From a virus: a DNA stretch of 33,103 nucleotides. The DNA is taken from IMG/VR virus record IMGVR_UViG_3300029309_000158, positions 1-33,103 of that record. One strand, 5' to 3'. The first letter of the stretch is position 1. Each line of letters opens with the position of its first letter. Made by a program: the position numbers and the translations under genes. The notes under the pieces are model-generated. The model was not told the DNA's origin and did no database searches. It worked only from the letters and a program-made list of their open reading frames with translations. This document shows positions 1 to 7,382 of this stretch, piece after piece.

Positions 1-77
1 ACACTGGGGCAGGAGGTGTTTTATCAAATTTTACAGGTAATTTTATTTTTGAAAATCGTGCCGATGATAGTGATATT
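1..77 (+). repeat. 77-bp exact repeat, copy 1 (contig edge)
   Basis: Bases 1-77 are identical to 32517-32593 by direct comparison and the match stops abruptly at base 78 (G here, A in the other copy). Both copies lie in the same codon phase of the fibre gene. Beyond the match the two sequences are only as similar as other fibre modules. The other copy is 510 bases from the right-hand edge, so this is not a simple terminal repeat. Confidence 0.95.
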
Positions 78-3000
78 GTTTTTCAATGTGATGATGGATC
101 TGGTGGAGTTACTGAATACTTTAGACTAGATGGTGGTACTGTAAAATCAATTTTTAGTAAACCTGTTCAATTTATTGATAGTACAAAACTTTTTATAGGT
201 TCTTCAAATGACTTAGAAATATTTCACGATGGTTCAAATACTTATTTAGAAAATTATACAGGAGATTTTATTTTTACTCAAGCACTTGATGATGGTGATA
301 TGATATTTAAATGTGATAATGGAAGTGGGGGTACTACACCTTATTTAACATTAGATGGAAGTGATGTAAGAATAAACGTAAACGCAACTAATGGTATGCA
401 GTTTATGGATAATATACAAGCTAAATTTGGTACTAGTGGTGATTTTAAAATTAGCCACGATGGAAGCGATACTTATATACAAAATGTAACAAGTCATCTT
501 GTCATAGAAAACCAAGCAGATGATAAAGATATTATGTTTAGAAGTGATGACGGTAGTGGTGGAATAGCAGAATATTTTAGATTAGATGGTAGTGCTACAA
601 ATGTTGTATTTAGTAAAGATTTACTTGTAAACACGACAGGTGGTTATTTTGAAGTAGATGTTTCTGATAATTCTCTAAAACACGCTGACAATACGAAAGC
701 AAAGTATGGCACAGGTAATGATTTAGAAATATACCACGATGGCAGTAATAGTTTTATAAGAAATCTTAACACTAATTTAATTATAAAAAATGATTTTGAC
801 GATGGTGATATAATATTTGAATCAGATGACGGCTCAGGTAATATTGCTGAATACTTTAGGTTAGATGGTGGTAATGTAAATATGATTACAAGCGTTAATA
901 ACGTATTTGTTGATAACAAAAGAGTTGCCTTTGGTGATAGTGCTGATTTAGCTATTTATCATAACGGAACAACAAATAATATTGAATCTATAAACGGTAA
1001 GTTAAGATTAATACAAACAGAAGATGATGGTGATATTTCGTTTGAATCGGATGATGGCAGTGGTGGTATTACACCTTATTTAACATTAGATGGTAATAAT
1101 GTGCTAAATAAATTCCATCAAAACCTATACTTATTAGATAATGTTGGTTTAAAAATAGGTAACAGCTTTGATTTAGATATAAAACACGATGGTAGCGATA
1201 GTTATATACAAAATGCTACTGGCCATTTATATATAAAAAATAGTACTGATGATAAAGATATTATCTTCCAATGTGATGATGGAAGTGGAGGTACAACTAC
1301 ATATTTTTTCTTAGATGGTAGTATTCAAGCAAACAGATTTCAACAAAATGTTCTATTTGACGATAACATAAAAGCCTTATTTGGTGGTGGCTCTGGTGAT
1401 TTACAAATATATCACGATGGTAGTAATTCTTTTATAGCAAACACAACTGGAGTTTTAACGGTATCTAATACAGGTGGTGCTGTTACTGTTGACGCAGGTG
1501 GAGATGTTAATTTAGATGCAGGTGGAAATGACATAGTTTTAAAAGGTTCTGGTAGTGAATTTGGTAGATTAACTAATAGTTCTCAAAATTTTATTATCAA
1601 AAATACAAATGCCGATAAAGATATTATTTTACAAGCTGATAATGGTAGTGGTGGCGTAGCTGAATATTTTAGAGTTGATGGTGGTAATGAACACGTTGTA
1701 TATAGTAAACCAGTAATAATTTCAGACAATCTTTCTTTAAAATTTGGAGACGGTACCGATTTAGTAATTCAACATAATCAAAGTGCTTCATTAAATCAAA
1801 TTGACAATAATAATTTTGACCTTTATATTCAACAAAACGCTGCTGATAAAGATATTATATTTAGAGCTGATGATGGATCTGGTGGATTAGCAGAATATTT
1901 TAAGTTAGATGGCTCTGCTGTATTTACTAGATTTAGTAAAGATGCTAGATTTTCTGACAATGTAAGAGCTGAGTTTGGTGATTCAGGAGATTTAGATATT
2001 TATCACGATGCAACAGATTCTTTTATTGAAAGTAATACAGGTAATTTAAATATTGTAAATTATAATGATGATAAAGATATAATCTTTAAGTCTGATGATG
2101 GGAGTGGTGGTGTTACTGAATATTTTAGATTAGATGGAAGTTTAGCAGATGGTAACTATACATATACTACACGAAATGATGGAGGCGTTATTACTTTTGG
2201 TAATAGTTTAGATTTAAGGATTTGGAGAGATCCAATAGTAAATGATAGTTATATTAGAAATTATACTGATGATTTAATTATAGAAACTGTAGCTGATGAT
2301 AAAGATATAATATTTAATTGTGATGATGGCTCTGGTGGAGTAACTGAATACTTAAGATTAGATGGTAGCGAAAAACAAATTAAGTTTTCTGAAGATGCTG
2401 TTTTTGCAGATAGCAAAAGGCTTATGTTTGGTGCAGGTGGAGATTTACAAATACTGCATAACGCAACTGATAGCTCAATAACAAATACTACAGGAGATTT
2501 AGAAATAATACAAAACGCTGATAATAAAGATATTATTTTAAAATGCGATAATGGAAGTGGAGGTAATACACCTTATTTAACATTAGATGGTAGTAATGAA
2601 AGATTACAAGTAGATGCGCCTAACGGTATGCTATTTTCTGATAATATTCAAGCTAAATTTGGAACAAGTGGCGATTTAAAAATACATCACGATGGTAGTA
2701 ATTCTTTTATATCTGATACAGGTACAGGTGATTTGAGAATACTTGGTAGTGTAGTTAGGTTAAAATCAGCAGGAGATGAAAATATGATTGTTGCAGTTGA
2801 AAATGCAGGTGTAACATTATATCACAATGCATTGGCTAAACTTGTAACTACAAGTAGTGGAGTAGAAGTAACAGGCTTTACTGATGGTTCACTTGCTGAT
2901 ACAGGAGCTGGTTATAATGATGGTGTTGCAAGGTTTGTAAATTCAACAACGGCAACAAGTGGTGGTGCAGCAGTAATGAACGTAAGGAACAATTATGGTG

Positions 3001-3371
3001 CTGGTTTTGGTGGTTTAATAAAATTTTGGCGTACAAGCACAAGTTCTAGTGTAGGTAACATTTCATTTAATTCAGATGGTTCAGCAGTAAATTACAATAC
3101 AACATCTGATTATAGATTAAAAGAAGACTTACAAGATTTTGTTGGAATTGATTTAATTCAGCAAATAAAAGTATATGATTACAAATGGATTGATTATGAA
3201 TCAAGAAGTTATGGAGTATTGGCTCACGAGTTGCAAGAAGTTTTACCTGGTGCAGTAAGTGGTGAAAAAGATGATGAAGAAATGCAAGGTGTTGACTATT
3301 CAAAAGTTGTGCCTGTTTTAATAAAAGCAATACAAGAATTAAAAGCTGAAATAGAATTACTAAAAAAGTAG
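1..3371 (+). CDS. Giant tail fibre, C-terminal part with S74 intramolecular chaperone (5' truncated)
   Basis: The reading frame is open from base 3 at the window edge to the stop at 3369-3371, so the start lies outside the fragment; the first ATG at 300 is internal. About 1,120 residues are present. Eleven copies of a module are visible, mostly about 75 residues apart, each carrying an FG..GDL.IYHDGS segment, a DDKDIIF segment and a DDGSGG..EYFRLDG segment. Such beta-rich repeats are typical of phage fibre shafts. The last ~90 residues match the Peptidase_S74 chaperone (SDYRLKEDL, YGVLAHELQEVLP, GVDYSKVVPVLIKAIQEL). The Ser of SDYRLK (codon 3105-3107) and the Lys five residues later (3120-3122) match the self-cleavage dyad known from endosialidase chaperones. 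The domain should drive trimerisation and then be cut off, releasing about 88 residues. The N-terminal part of the same gene is probably at 32033-33103. Confidence 0.9.
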   Translation, partial: TGAGGVLSNFTGNFIFENRADDSDIVFQCDDGSGGVTEYFRLDGGTVKSIFSKPVQFIDSTKLFIGSSNDLEIFHDGSNTYLENYTGDFIFTQALDDGDMIFKCDNGSGGTTPYLTLDGSDVRINVNATNGMQFMDNIQAKFGTSGDFKISHDGSDTYIQNVTSHLVIENQADDKDIMFRSDDGSGGIAEYFRLDGSATNVVFSKDLLVNTTGGYFEVDVSDNSLKHADNTKAKYGTGNDLEIYHDGSNSFIRNLNTNLIIKNDFDDGDIIFESDDGSGNIAEYFRLDGGNVNMITSVNNVFVDNKRVAFGDSADLAIYHNGTTNNIESINGKLRLIQTEDDGDISFESDDGSGGITPYLTLDGNNVLNKFHQNLYLLDNVGLKIGNSFDLDIKHDGSDSYIQNATGHLYIKNSTDDKDIIFQCDDGSGGTTTYFFLDGSIQANRFQQNVLFDDNIKALFGGGSGDLQIYHDGSNSFIANTTGVLTVSNTGGAVTVDAGGDVNLDAGGNDIVLKGSGSEFGRLTNSSQNFIIKNTNADKDIILQADNGSGGVAEYFRVDGGNEHVVYSKPVIISDNLSLKFGDGTDLVIQHNQSASLNQIDNNNFDLYIQQNAADKDIIFRADDGSGGLAEYFKLDGSAVFTRFSKDARFSDNVRAEFGDSGDLDIYHDATDSFIESNTGNLNIVNYNDDKDIIFKSDDGSGGVTEYFRLDGSLADGNYTYTTRNDGGVITFGNSLDLRIWRDPIVNDSYIRNYTDDLIIETVADDKDIIFNCDDGSGGVTEYLRLDGSEKQIKFSEDAVFADSKRLMFGAGGDLQILHNATDSSITNTTGDLEIIQNADNKDIILKCDNGSGGNTPYLTLDGSNERLQVDAPNGMLFSDNIQAKFGTSGDLKIHHDGSNSFISDTGTGDLRILGSVVRLKSAGDENMIVAVENAGVTLYHNALAKLVTTSSGVEVTGFTDGSLADTGAGYNDGVARFVNSTTATSGGAAVMNVRNNYGAGFGGLIKFWRTSTSSSVGNISFNSDGSAVNYNTTSDYRLKEDLQDFVGIDLIQQIKVYDYKWIDYESRSYGVLAHELQEVLPGAVSGEKDDEEMQGVDYSKVVPVLIKAIQELKAEIELLKK

Positions 3372-3393
3372 TATATTTAAAATAAAAAAAATT

Positions 3394-3648
3394 ATGAAAA
3401 AAATTAGTAAAGAAGAATTAAACTACATCAAAGAAATTTTATCAAGTATTGCATACAACGACCAAAAGATAGGTTTCAAGAATAGAAAAATACAAGTTTT
3501 GGATGCTGAAATAAAACAATTATATCAAGACACATTTCAGTTAGAAGCAGATCAAAAAAAACATATTGAGAAGCTTGAAGAAAAATATGGTAAGGTAATT
3601 ATTAATTTAGAAGATGGAAGTATAACAAAAGATGAAAAACAAGATTAG
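3394..3648 (+). CDS. Small coiled-coil phage protein
   Basis: An 84-residue protein, starting with MKKISKEELN, in an A-rich context 22 bases after the fibre stop. Residues ~28-65 form a charged heptad-like helix (QVLDAEIKQLYQDTFQLEAD, then KKHIEKLEEKYGK), followed by a short beta-like tail (VIINLEDGSITKDE). The pattern of helical coiled coil plus 'YGKVxINLEDG' resembles small proteins I associate with phages of Bacteroidota, but I know no assigned function. It overlaps the next gene by 17 bases, which suggests co-translation with the membrane protein that follows. A structural or lysis-accessory role is possible but unsupported. Confidence 0.7.
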   Translation: MKKISKEELNYIKEILSSIAYNDQKIGFKNRKIQVLDAEIKQLYQDTFQLEADQKKHIEKLEEKYGKVIINLEDGSITKDEKQD

Positions 3649-3949
3649 CGAAGATACAAACGTAACATTAGATTTAAAAACTATTGGTATTATTATTGGT
3701 GGGGTAGTAGCCATTGCAACAACATACTTAACTTTGCAAAGTAGCGTAGCATCAAACACAAATGATATTGAAAATTTAAAAACTGATGGCGTTTCTAGTG
3801 TTGAGTTTCAATACAAAGACGAATTAGTGCGATCTACAATAAAGCGTATTGAAGAAAAGCAAGAAACAATGAGTGATGATGTCAAAGAAGTAAAACAACA
3901 ACTTGACAAAATTGACGAAAGGTTGTATCAAATAAGTAAAAACAGATGA
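3632..3949 (+). CDS. Single-pass membrane protein with coiled-coil tail
   Basis: The protein has 105 residues. A short polar N-terminus is followed by one hydrophobic segment at about residues 17-37 (TIGIIIGGVVAIATTYLTLQ), and then a long charged helix with heptad character (EFQYKDELVRSTIKRIEEKQ through VKEVKQQLDKIDERLYQISK). The architecture is N-in membrane anchor plus coiled coil. Comparable small proteins near lysis genes are sometimes spanin- or holin-like accessory factors, but there is no motif to prove this. The stop overlaps the next start in an ATGA junction, so the two are probably translated together. Confidence 0.7.
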   Translation: MKNKISEDTNVTLDLKTIGIIIGGVVAIATTYLTLQSSVASNTNDIENLKTDGVSSVEFQYKDELVRSTIKRIEEKQETMSDDVKEVKQQLDKIDERLYQISKNR

Positions 3950-4275
3950 GATTATGTGTAATTACGATTGCCCTTTTTGTATCGGTTGCGACTTTGGCAC
4001 AAACTGAATCAATTTCGATTGTTCAGTACACTGCTAGTTTTGCACAAGAAATATCTTTAGATGACTACAAAGATTATAATGTAGAAACTTTCTATATGTC
4101 AAAATCACAAAAAATATTTGACAAAAACAAAATTCAGTACTTGCCAACTGTTATATTATATAATGATGGTGTTGAGGAATTAAGAATAGAGGGAAATATA
4201 ACTTTGAAGTTACCAGAAGATTGGAGGCAATTAATAAACAAACATATCGACTTATTATTGGAGCAGCGCTTCTAA
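3946..4275 (+). CDS. Exported thioredoxin-like protein lacking CxxC
   Basis: The protein has 109 residues with a signal peptide (MRLCVITIALFVSVATLAQ) likely cleaved near residue 19. The mature part has a thioredoxin-fold rhythm: a first strand (ISIVQYTASFAQE) where a CxxC would normally follow, then a helix, then IQYLPTVILYNDGVEELRIE, which resembles the cis-Pro 'PT..~F..G' strand pair of thioredoxins. The redox cysteines are absent, so enzymatic disulfide exchange is unlikely; a binding or chaperone role in the periplasm is more plausible. It sits in a group of envelope-directed genes and overlaps the next gene by 55 bases. The fold call is by eye and moderately sure. Confidence 0.6.
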   Translation: MRLCVITIALFVSVATLAQTESISIVQYTASFAQEISLDDYKDYNVETFYMSKSQKIFDKNKIQYLPTVILYNDGVEELRIEGNITLKLPEDWRQLINKHIDLLLEQRF

Positions 4276-4640
4276 GTACGTTTACATTTGCACAAATTGA
4301 AAAAGATAAACAATTACATTTTGCAGCAGGAATAGCAACTGGGTATGTTGGTGAAAAATTATTTGACACACCACAAGCTCCTATTATTAGTGCCTTTGCT
4401 GTTGGTTTAGGTAAAGAAATATACGATGAAATAAGTTATGGTGGTTTTGATGACTTTGATTTATTTGCAACTACTCTGGGTGGTATTGTTATATATTTAA
4501 CAAACAAACCAAAAAAAAATAAAATAAATAATAAAATATTATATGCAAAAACTGATTACACTTTTTATGATACTTATTACGAGCTTGACTTATACACAAG
4601 TTATAACACAAGACAAGCTAAAGAAAGTAAGAAAAAATAA
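4221..4640 (+). CDS. YfiM/VanZ-like exported or membrane protein
   Basis: The protein has 139 residues from a TTG start, the only plausible start codon before the hydrophobic N-terminus (LIIGAALLSTFTFA), which looks like a signal peptide. The conserved core reads DKQLHFAAGIATGYVGE, GLGKEIYDE and DDFDLFATTLGGIVIYL. This DKxxHF...GKExxD...DxxDxxAtxxG pattern is shared with the YfiM putative lipoprotein family and VanZ-like proteins. No molecular function is known for such phage proteins. Both ends overlap neighbours: 55 bases with the thioredoxin-like gene and 98 bases with the barrel-like gene. The last ~33 residues (AKTDYTFYDTYYELDLYTSY onward) look unconserved and lie entirely over the next gene's signal peptide. 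Confidence 0.65.
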   Translation: MEAINKQTYRLIIGAALLSTFTFAQIEKDKQLHFAAGIATGYVGEKLFDTPQAPIISAFAVGLGKEIYDEISYGGFDDFDLFATTLGGIVIYLTNKPKKNKINNKILYAKTDYTFYDTYYELDLYTSYNTRQAKESKKK

Positions 4641-5658
4641 CATATTTAAAAAAGTATTTAAGTACTCTACATTTTATGGTGCATATAGTCAAACAAATTC
4701 AATACAAGCACCACAAACATTTATTGTAACACAAGACAATGAGCTTATAGAAACTACTAGGCGTTATCCGTCAGATATGATGATGACTTACGGATGGCGT
4801 AAATTAGCACATTTTCAGTACGAAGATCGTGATAAATTTTATGATGGTGATGAAAAAAATGCAAGTGTTAAATCAAGTATTGGTGCTTACAAAGGTTTAG
4901 AATATCTCGTGGAATATTCACGTGGTAGGCAACAAGGCCGTGAGTTTAAGAATCAAGAAATATTTTTACGCTATCTTGCAAACTATTGGTTAATAAAAGG
5001 TGAGTATCAAAAAAATGAGCTAGTCGATATAGATTACAAAAGTGCTGAAATAAGGTTGCGTTTACCGATCGGCAAAAAATTTAGTTTTAGTGCTGGTGCA
5101 ATATATCGTACATACGAAAAAGCATATGGGCATAACCCTGTACAAAAATATTTAGAGGACAATCCTTGGTGGGTTTTAGCATATGATTATGCTGGGCATA
5201 CTGATAGTTTATATGAAATGGTTGACGTGTTTACTGGTGAAAGTATGGGATATGATTACCAGTGGTTTAATCAACAGGGGCAGCTAATCGCAGCTAGTGA
5301 TACTGATTATCGTACAGGGGTTTTTCAAAATGTTGTTAACAGATATAATCGTGAACAACTTTCAATGATTGGTGGTTTTGCAGATCTTGCGCCAGTTGTT
5401 GGTGTAGATTTTTATCACTATAAAAGAAATTTTTGGTTACATTTGTACGGAAGTGCAATGAGCAAACATCAACTAATAAGTGGTGATAATAAATATTCTT
5501 ATGGTAATTATGTAGATGGTGAATGGATAGATTACTCGGCTGGTGGTGTGTTTGGTTTTAAATTTGGAAAGTTTGGTGTTTTTAGCGAACTTACGTTGCA
5601 AAGATACTGGGATAGAAACATTAAAGAAATGAAAGTAGGTATAAATTTTAAAATATAA
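4543..5658 (+). CDS. Putative secreted outer-membrane beta-barrel protein
   Basis: The protein has 371 residues. The ATG start gives a clean signal peptide (MQKLITLFMILITSLTYTQ), which decides the start despite a 98-base overlap with the preceding gene. The mature protein is rich in Tyr, Trp and Phe in alternating strands (e.g. SSIGAYKGLEYLVEYSRGR, SAEIRLRLPIGKKFSFSAGA) and ends in MKVGINFKI, an alternating terminal strand of the kind seen in outer-membrane barrels, although the last residue is Ile rather than Phe. The expected location is the host outer membrane or periplasm. A plausible role is masking a receptor or modifying the cell surface during infection; no known family was recognised. 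Its position just before the lysis genes suggests late expression. Confidence 0.55.
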   Translation: MQKLITLFMILITSLTYTQVITQDKLKKVRKNNIFKKVFKYSTFYGAYSQTNSIQAPQTFIVTQDNELIETTRRYPSDMMMTYGWRKLAHFQYEDRDKFYDGDEKNASVKSSIGAYKGLEYLVEYSRGRQQGREFKNQEIFLRYLANYWLIKGEYQKNELVDIDYKSAEIRLRLPIGKKFSFSAGAIYRTYEKAYGHNPVQKYLEDNPWWVLAYDYAGHTDSLYEMVDVFTGESMGYDYQWFNQQGQLIAASDTDYRTGVFQNVVNRYNREQLSMIGGFADLAPVVGVDFYHYKRNFWLHLYGSAMSKHQLISGDNKYSYGNYVDGEWIDYSAGGVFGFKFGKFGVFSELTLQRYWDRNIKEMKVGINFKI

Positions 5659-5660
5659 TT

Positions 5661-5900
5661 ATGTGGAAACTAACAAAAAAATATTTTTATGACTTGTGGG
5701 TTTTTATGTGGGGTCTAACAACAATAGATGAAAGAGCAAAAAAAACAAGTAAAGAAATAAAACGTAGAGCAAAAAATGTAAAAAAAGAACTTCAAGATGT
5801 TGGAAAAGCAGTTAAAGAGGTTGGTAATCAAATGGGTGATATAGATGATGCAATAAGAGGTAAAAAAAGAAAGGGTAGAAAAAATGGAAAAAATAAGTAA
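5661..5900 (+). CDS. Small basic protein with hydrophobic N-terminal helix
   Basis: A protein of 79 residues. The first ~20 residues are aromatic and hydrophobic (YFYDLWVFMWGLTTI) and could sit at a membrane interface. The remainder is a strongly basic amphipathic helix (KKTSKEIKRRAKNVKKELQD ...) that ends in a Lys/Arg cluster (RGKKRKGRKNGKNK). It follows the barrel-like gene by 2 bases and overlaps the endolysin gene by 17 bases, so it belongs to the lysis transcription unit. A membrane-active accessory role is possible. I recognise no family. Confidence 0.55.
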   Translation: MWKLTKKYFYDLWVFMWGLTTIDERAKKTSKEIKRRAKNVKKELQDVGKAVKEVGNQMGDIDDAIRGKKRKGRKNGKNK

Positions 5901-6348
5901 AAATATTTCATATAACGAAGCAGTATATAGTGCAACTGCAAAGCGCAAGGGCATAGACAACAAACCAACAAAAAAACAAGTTGAAAATATGCAGATTATA
6001 GCTGAAAAAGTTTTTGAACCATTAAGAGAATGGGTTGGTGGGCCGATTAAAATAAATAGTTTTTTTAGAAATAAAGATACAAATCAAGCCGTTGGTGGTA
6101 GCAGTACCTCTATGCACTGCAAAGGTTTGGCCATTGATCTTGATGACATATATGGTTATAAAACAAACGCTGAAATGTTTTATTATATATGCGAAAACCT
6201 TGAGTTTGATGTTGCTATATGGGAATTTGGCGATGATGAAAACCCTAGCTGGATACACGTAAGCTATCGACCAGATGCAAACAGGGGTAAAATTTTAAAG
6301 GCAGTAAAAGAAAAAGGCAAAACTAAATACTTATATTTTAAAATATGA
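5884..6348 (+). CDS. Endolysin, peptidase M15-type (D-Ala-D-Ala carboxypeptidase fold)
   Basis: The protein has 154 residues, a usual length for single-domain M15_3 phage lysins. The zinc-binding pattern is clear: SSTSMHCKGLAIDLD gives His78 and Asp85, and SWIHVSY gives His125, with Glu114 (AIWEF) as candidate catalytic acid. The upstream INSFFRNKDTNQAVGG matches the conserved entry to the active site ('itSgyRs...vNkavGG'). The enzyme should cleave peptide bonds in peptidoglycan stem peptides or cross-bridges. There is no signal peptide, so release depends on the holin gene that follows with an ATGA overlap. M15 lysins are common in phages of Bacteroidota. Confidence 0.88.
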   Translation: MEKISKNISYNEAVYSATAKRKGIDNKPTKKQVENMQIIAEKVFEPLREWVGGPIKINSFFRNKDTNQAVGGSSTSMHCKGLAIDLDDIYGYKTNAEMFYYICENLEFDVAIWEFGDDENPSWIHVSYRPDANRGKILKAVKEKGKTKYLYFKI

Positions 6349-6767
6349 GCAAAAAAAAGTTTTCACAAACTAAAGTTGGCAAATTTTTATTAGACAAGGG
6401 CAGTAATTTATTTAATGTTGTGGGTGATGTACTGCCAGACAATGGTGTTTTAGGCGTTGTAAAGAATTTAATTGACAAAGACAATACAATGCCCCAACAA
6501 GACAAGGAAAAGGCCTTAGAGCTAATAAAACAAGATCAAATTGAAATGCAAGAGATTACTAAAAGATGGGTGGCTGATGCTTCTGCTGGTTGGTTACAAG
6601 CAAATGTAAGGCCATTAACACTTATTTTTTTTAGTGTTGCTTATGTTGTAGGTTGGTATTTAGATTATCCACTTGAAAGTATTACAGGTTTATTAAGTTT
6701 AATTGTTGGTGCTTACTTTGGATCTCGTGGTGTAGAAAAAGTAATGGGAAATAACAAACACAAATAA
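6345..6767 (+). CDS. Holin, 3-TM family
   Basis: The protein has 140 residues. The N-terminal half is soluble and helical (VVKNLIDKDNTMPQQDKEKA, then LELIKQDQIEMQEITKRWV). The C-terminal half carries NVRPLTLIFFSVAYVVGWYL and SITGLLSLIVGAYFGSRGVEK. The 'W...NVRPLT' entry and 'GAYFGSRGVEKV' exit are signatures of the Holin_3TMs family, also found in gene transfer agents. It would form the inner-membrane lesions that let the adjacent M15 endolysin reach the cell wall. It overlaps the endolysin stop by 4 bases, and its own TAA overlaps the next ATG by one base. Confidence 0.85.
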   Translation: MSKKKFSQTKVGKFLLDKGSNLFNVVGDVLPDNGVLGVVKNLIDKDNTMPQQDKEKALELIKQDQIEMQEITKRWVADASAGWLQANVRPLTLIFFSVAYVVGWYLDYPLESITGLLSLIVGAYFGSRGVEKVMGNNKHK

Positions 6768-6901
6768 TGCCTCGCAAAGCAATAGTAAACATATATAAAA
6801 GTAAATCAAGAAAACGTAAAGGCATTCATTCCAAAACAAAAAGCAGTAAATTAAAAGGCAGTAAAAATTATTTTAAAAGATATAATTCACAAGGTAGATA
6901 A
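6767..6901 (+). CDS. Tiny basic conserved-type phage protein (44 aa)
   Basis: A short gene of 44 codons beginning at the ATG that overlaps the holin stop (TAATG). The product is very rich in Lys, Arg and Ser: MPRKAIVNIYKSKSRKRKG, then IHSKTKSSKLKGSKNYFKRY and NSQGR. The ending 'K.KSSK...SKNY.K.Y..QGR' resembles a short basic protein I have seen repeatedly in phages of flavobacteria, so I regard it as a real gene. The composition suggests binding to nucleic acid, or to an acidic partner in the capsid. No function is known. It is the last gene of the lysis unit before the AT-rich leader. Confidence 0.65.
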   Translation: MPRKAIVNIYKSKSRKRKGIHSKTKSSKLKGSKNYFKRYNSQGR

Positions 6902-6978
6902 TATATCTTATAAGTATTATATATATATAAGTAATTTATATAGTAGTACTTATATATTAATATAATAAAATTTTTTGA
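6902..6978 (+). promoter_or_regulatory. AT-rich leader with three copies of an 8-mer (operator-like)
   Basis: The 77 bases between the lysis unit and the NinG-like gene are nearly pure A/T. They contain TATAAGTA at 6909-6916 and 6926-6933 as direct copies, and its reverse complement TACTTATA at 6947-6954. Three copies of an 8-mer in 46 bases, with 17- and 21-base spacing, look like a regulator binding site or a promoter region for the early genes. Low-complexity sequence makes chance similarity possible. Confidence 0.4.
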
Positions 6979-7356
6979 ATGGCCAAAAGAAAACAATTAA
7001 TAAAAAAATTAGATGCTGTTTTTTCAGAATATATAAGAAGAAGATATGCTAAAAATAATATAGCAGAATGCTTTACTTGTGGAAAAAAAGATCACTGGAA
7101 GAGATTACAATGTGGGCACTTTCAAAGTCGCAAACACTACGCAACAAGATGGAATGAAGATAACTGCCAGGTACAATGTGTTGGCTGTAATGTTTTTAAA
7201 AGTGGTGAGCAGTATAAGTTTGGCATAAATTTAGGTGAAAAAAAAGCAAAAAAACTTTTTAAGTTGGCACGTGAAACAAAAAAAATTGCTAACTTTGAAC
7301 TGCTTGAAATGATTGAGCATTATAAGAATTTAAACGCATCCCTCACTTCTTCATAG
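6979..7356 (+). CDS. ninG: NinG-like recombination protein / HNH-type zinc protein
   Basis: The protein has 125 residues. A basic helical N-terminus (MAKRKQLIKKLDAVFSEYIR) precedes a cysteine/histidine core: CFTCGKKDHWKRLQCGHFQS, then RKHYATRWNEDNCQVQCVGC. The arrangement CxxC...CGHF.sR......W...N...QC..CN is the signature of lambda NinG (Rap), a zinc-bearing junction-specific endonuclease related to HNH nucleases, which resolves recombination intermediates. The C-terminal half is helical. The gene opens the early region after an AT-rich leader and is followed by a strong terminator, so it may be a separate short transcript or an attenuated first gene. Confidence 0.8.
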   Translation: MAKRKQLIKKLDAVFSEYIRRRYAKNNIAECFTCGKKDHWKRLQCGHFQSRKHYATRWNEDNCQVQCVGCNVFKSGEQYKFGINLGEKKAKKLFKLARETKKIANFELLEMIEHYKNLNASLTSS

Positions 7357-7382
7357 AGGGGTTTATTTATGTTTTATTTAGG

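Noticed and set aside
1-77. Terminal direct repeat marking a complete circular contig or linear DTR phage
   Set aside because: The second copy is internal (32517-32593) and 510 bases remain after it, with different sequence following each copy.
300-3371. CRISPR-like or intergenic repeat array
   Set aside because: The repeats are in frame, encode a consistent protein module and vary at third codon positions; there are no uniform spacers.
3946-4275. Active thioredoxin
   Set aside because: The fold pattern fits but the CxxC redox pair is absent, so I call it thioredoxin-like only.
6902-6978. tRNA or structured RNA in the AT-rich gap
   Set aside because: The sequence is almost only A/T with no cloverleaf-like stems or conserved T-loop.
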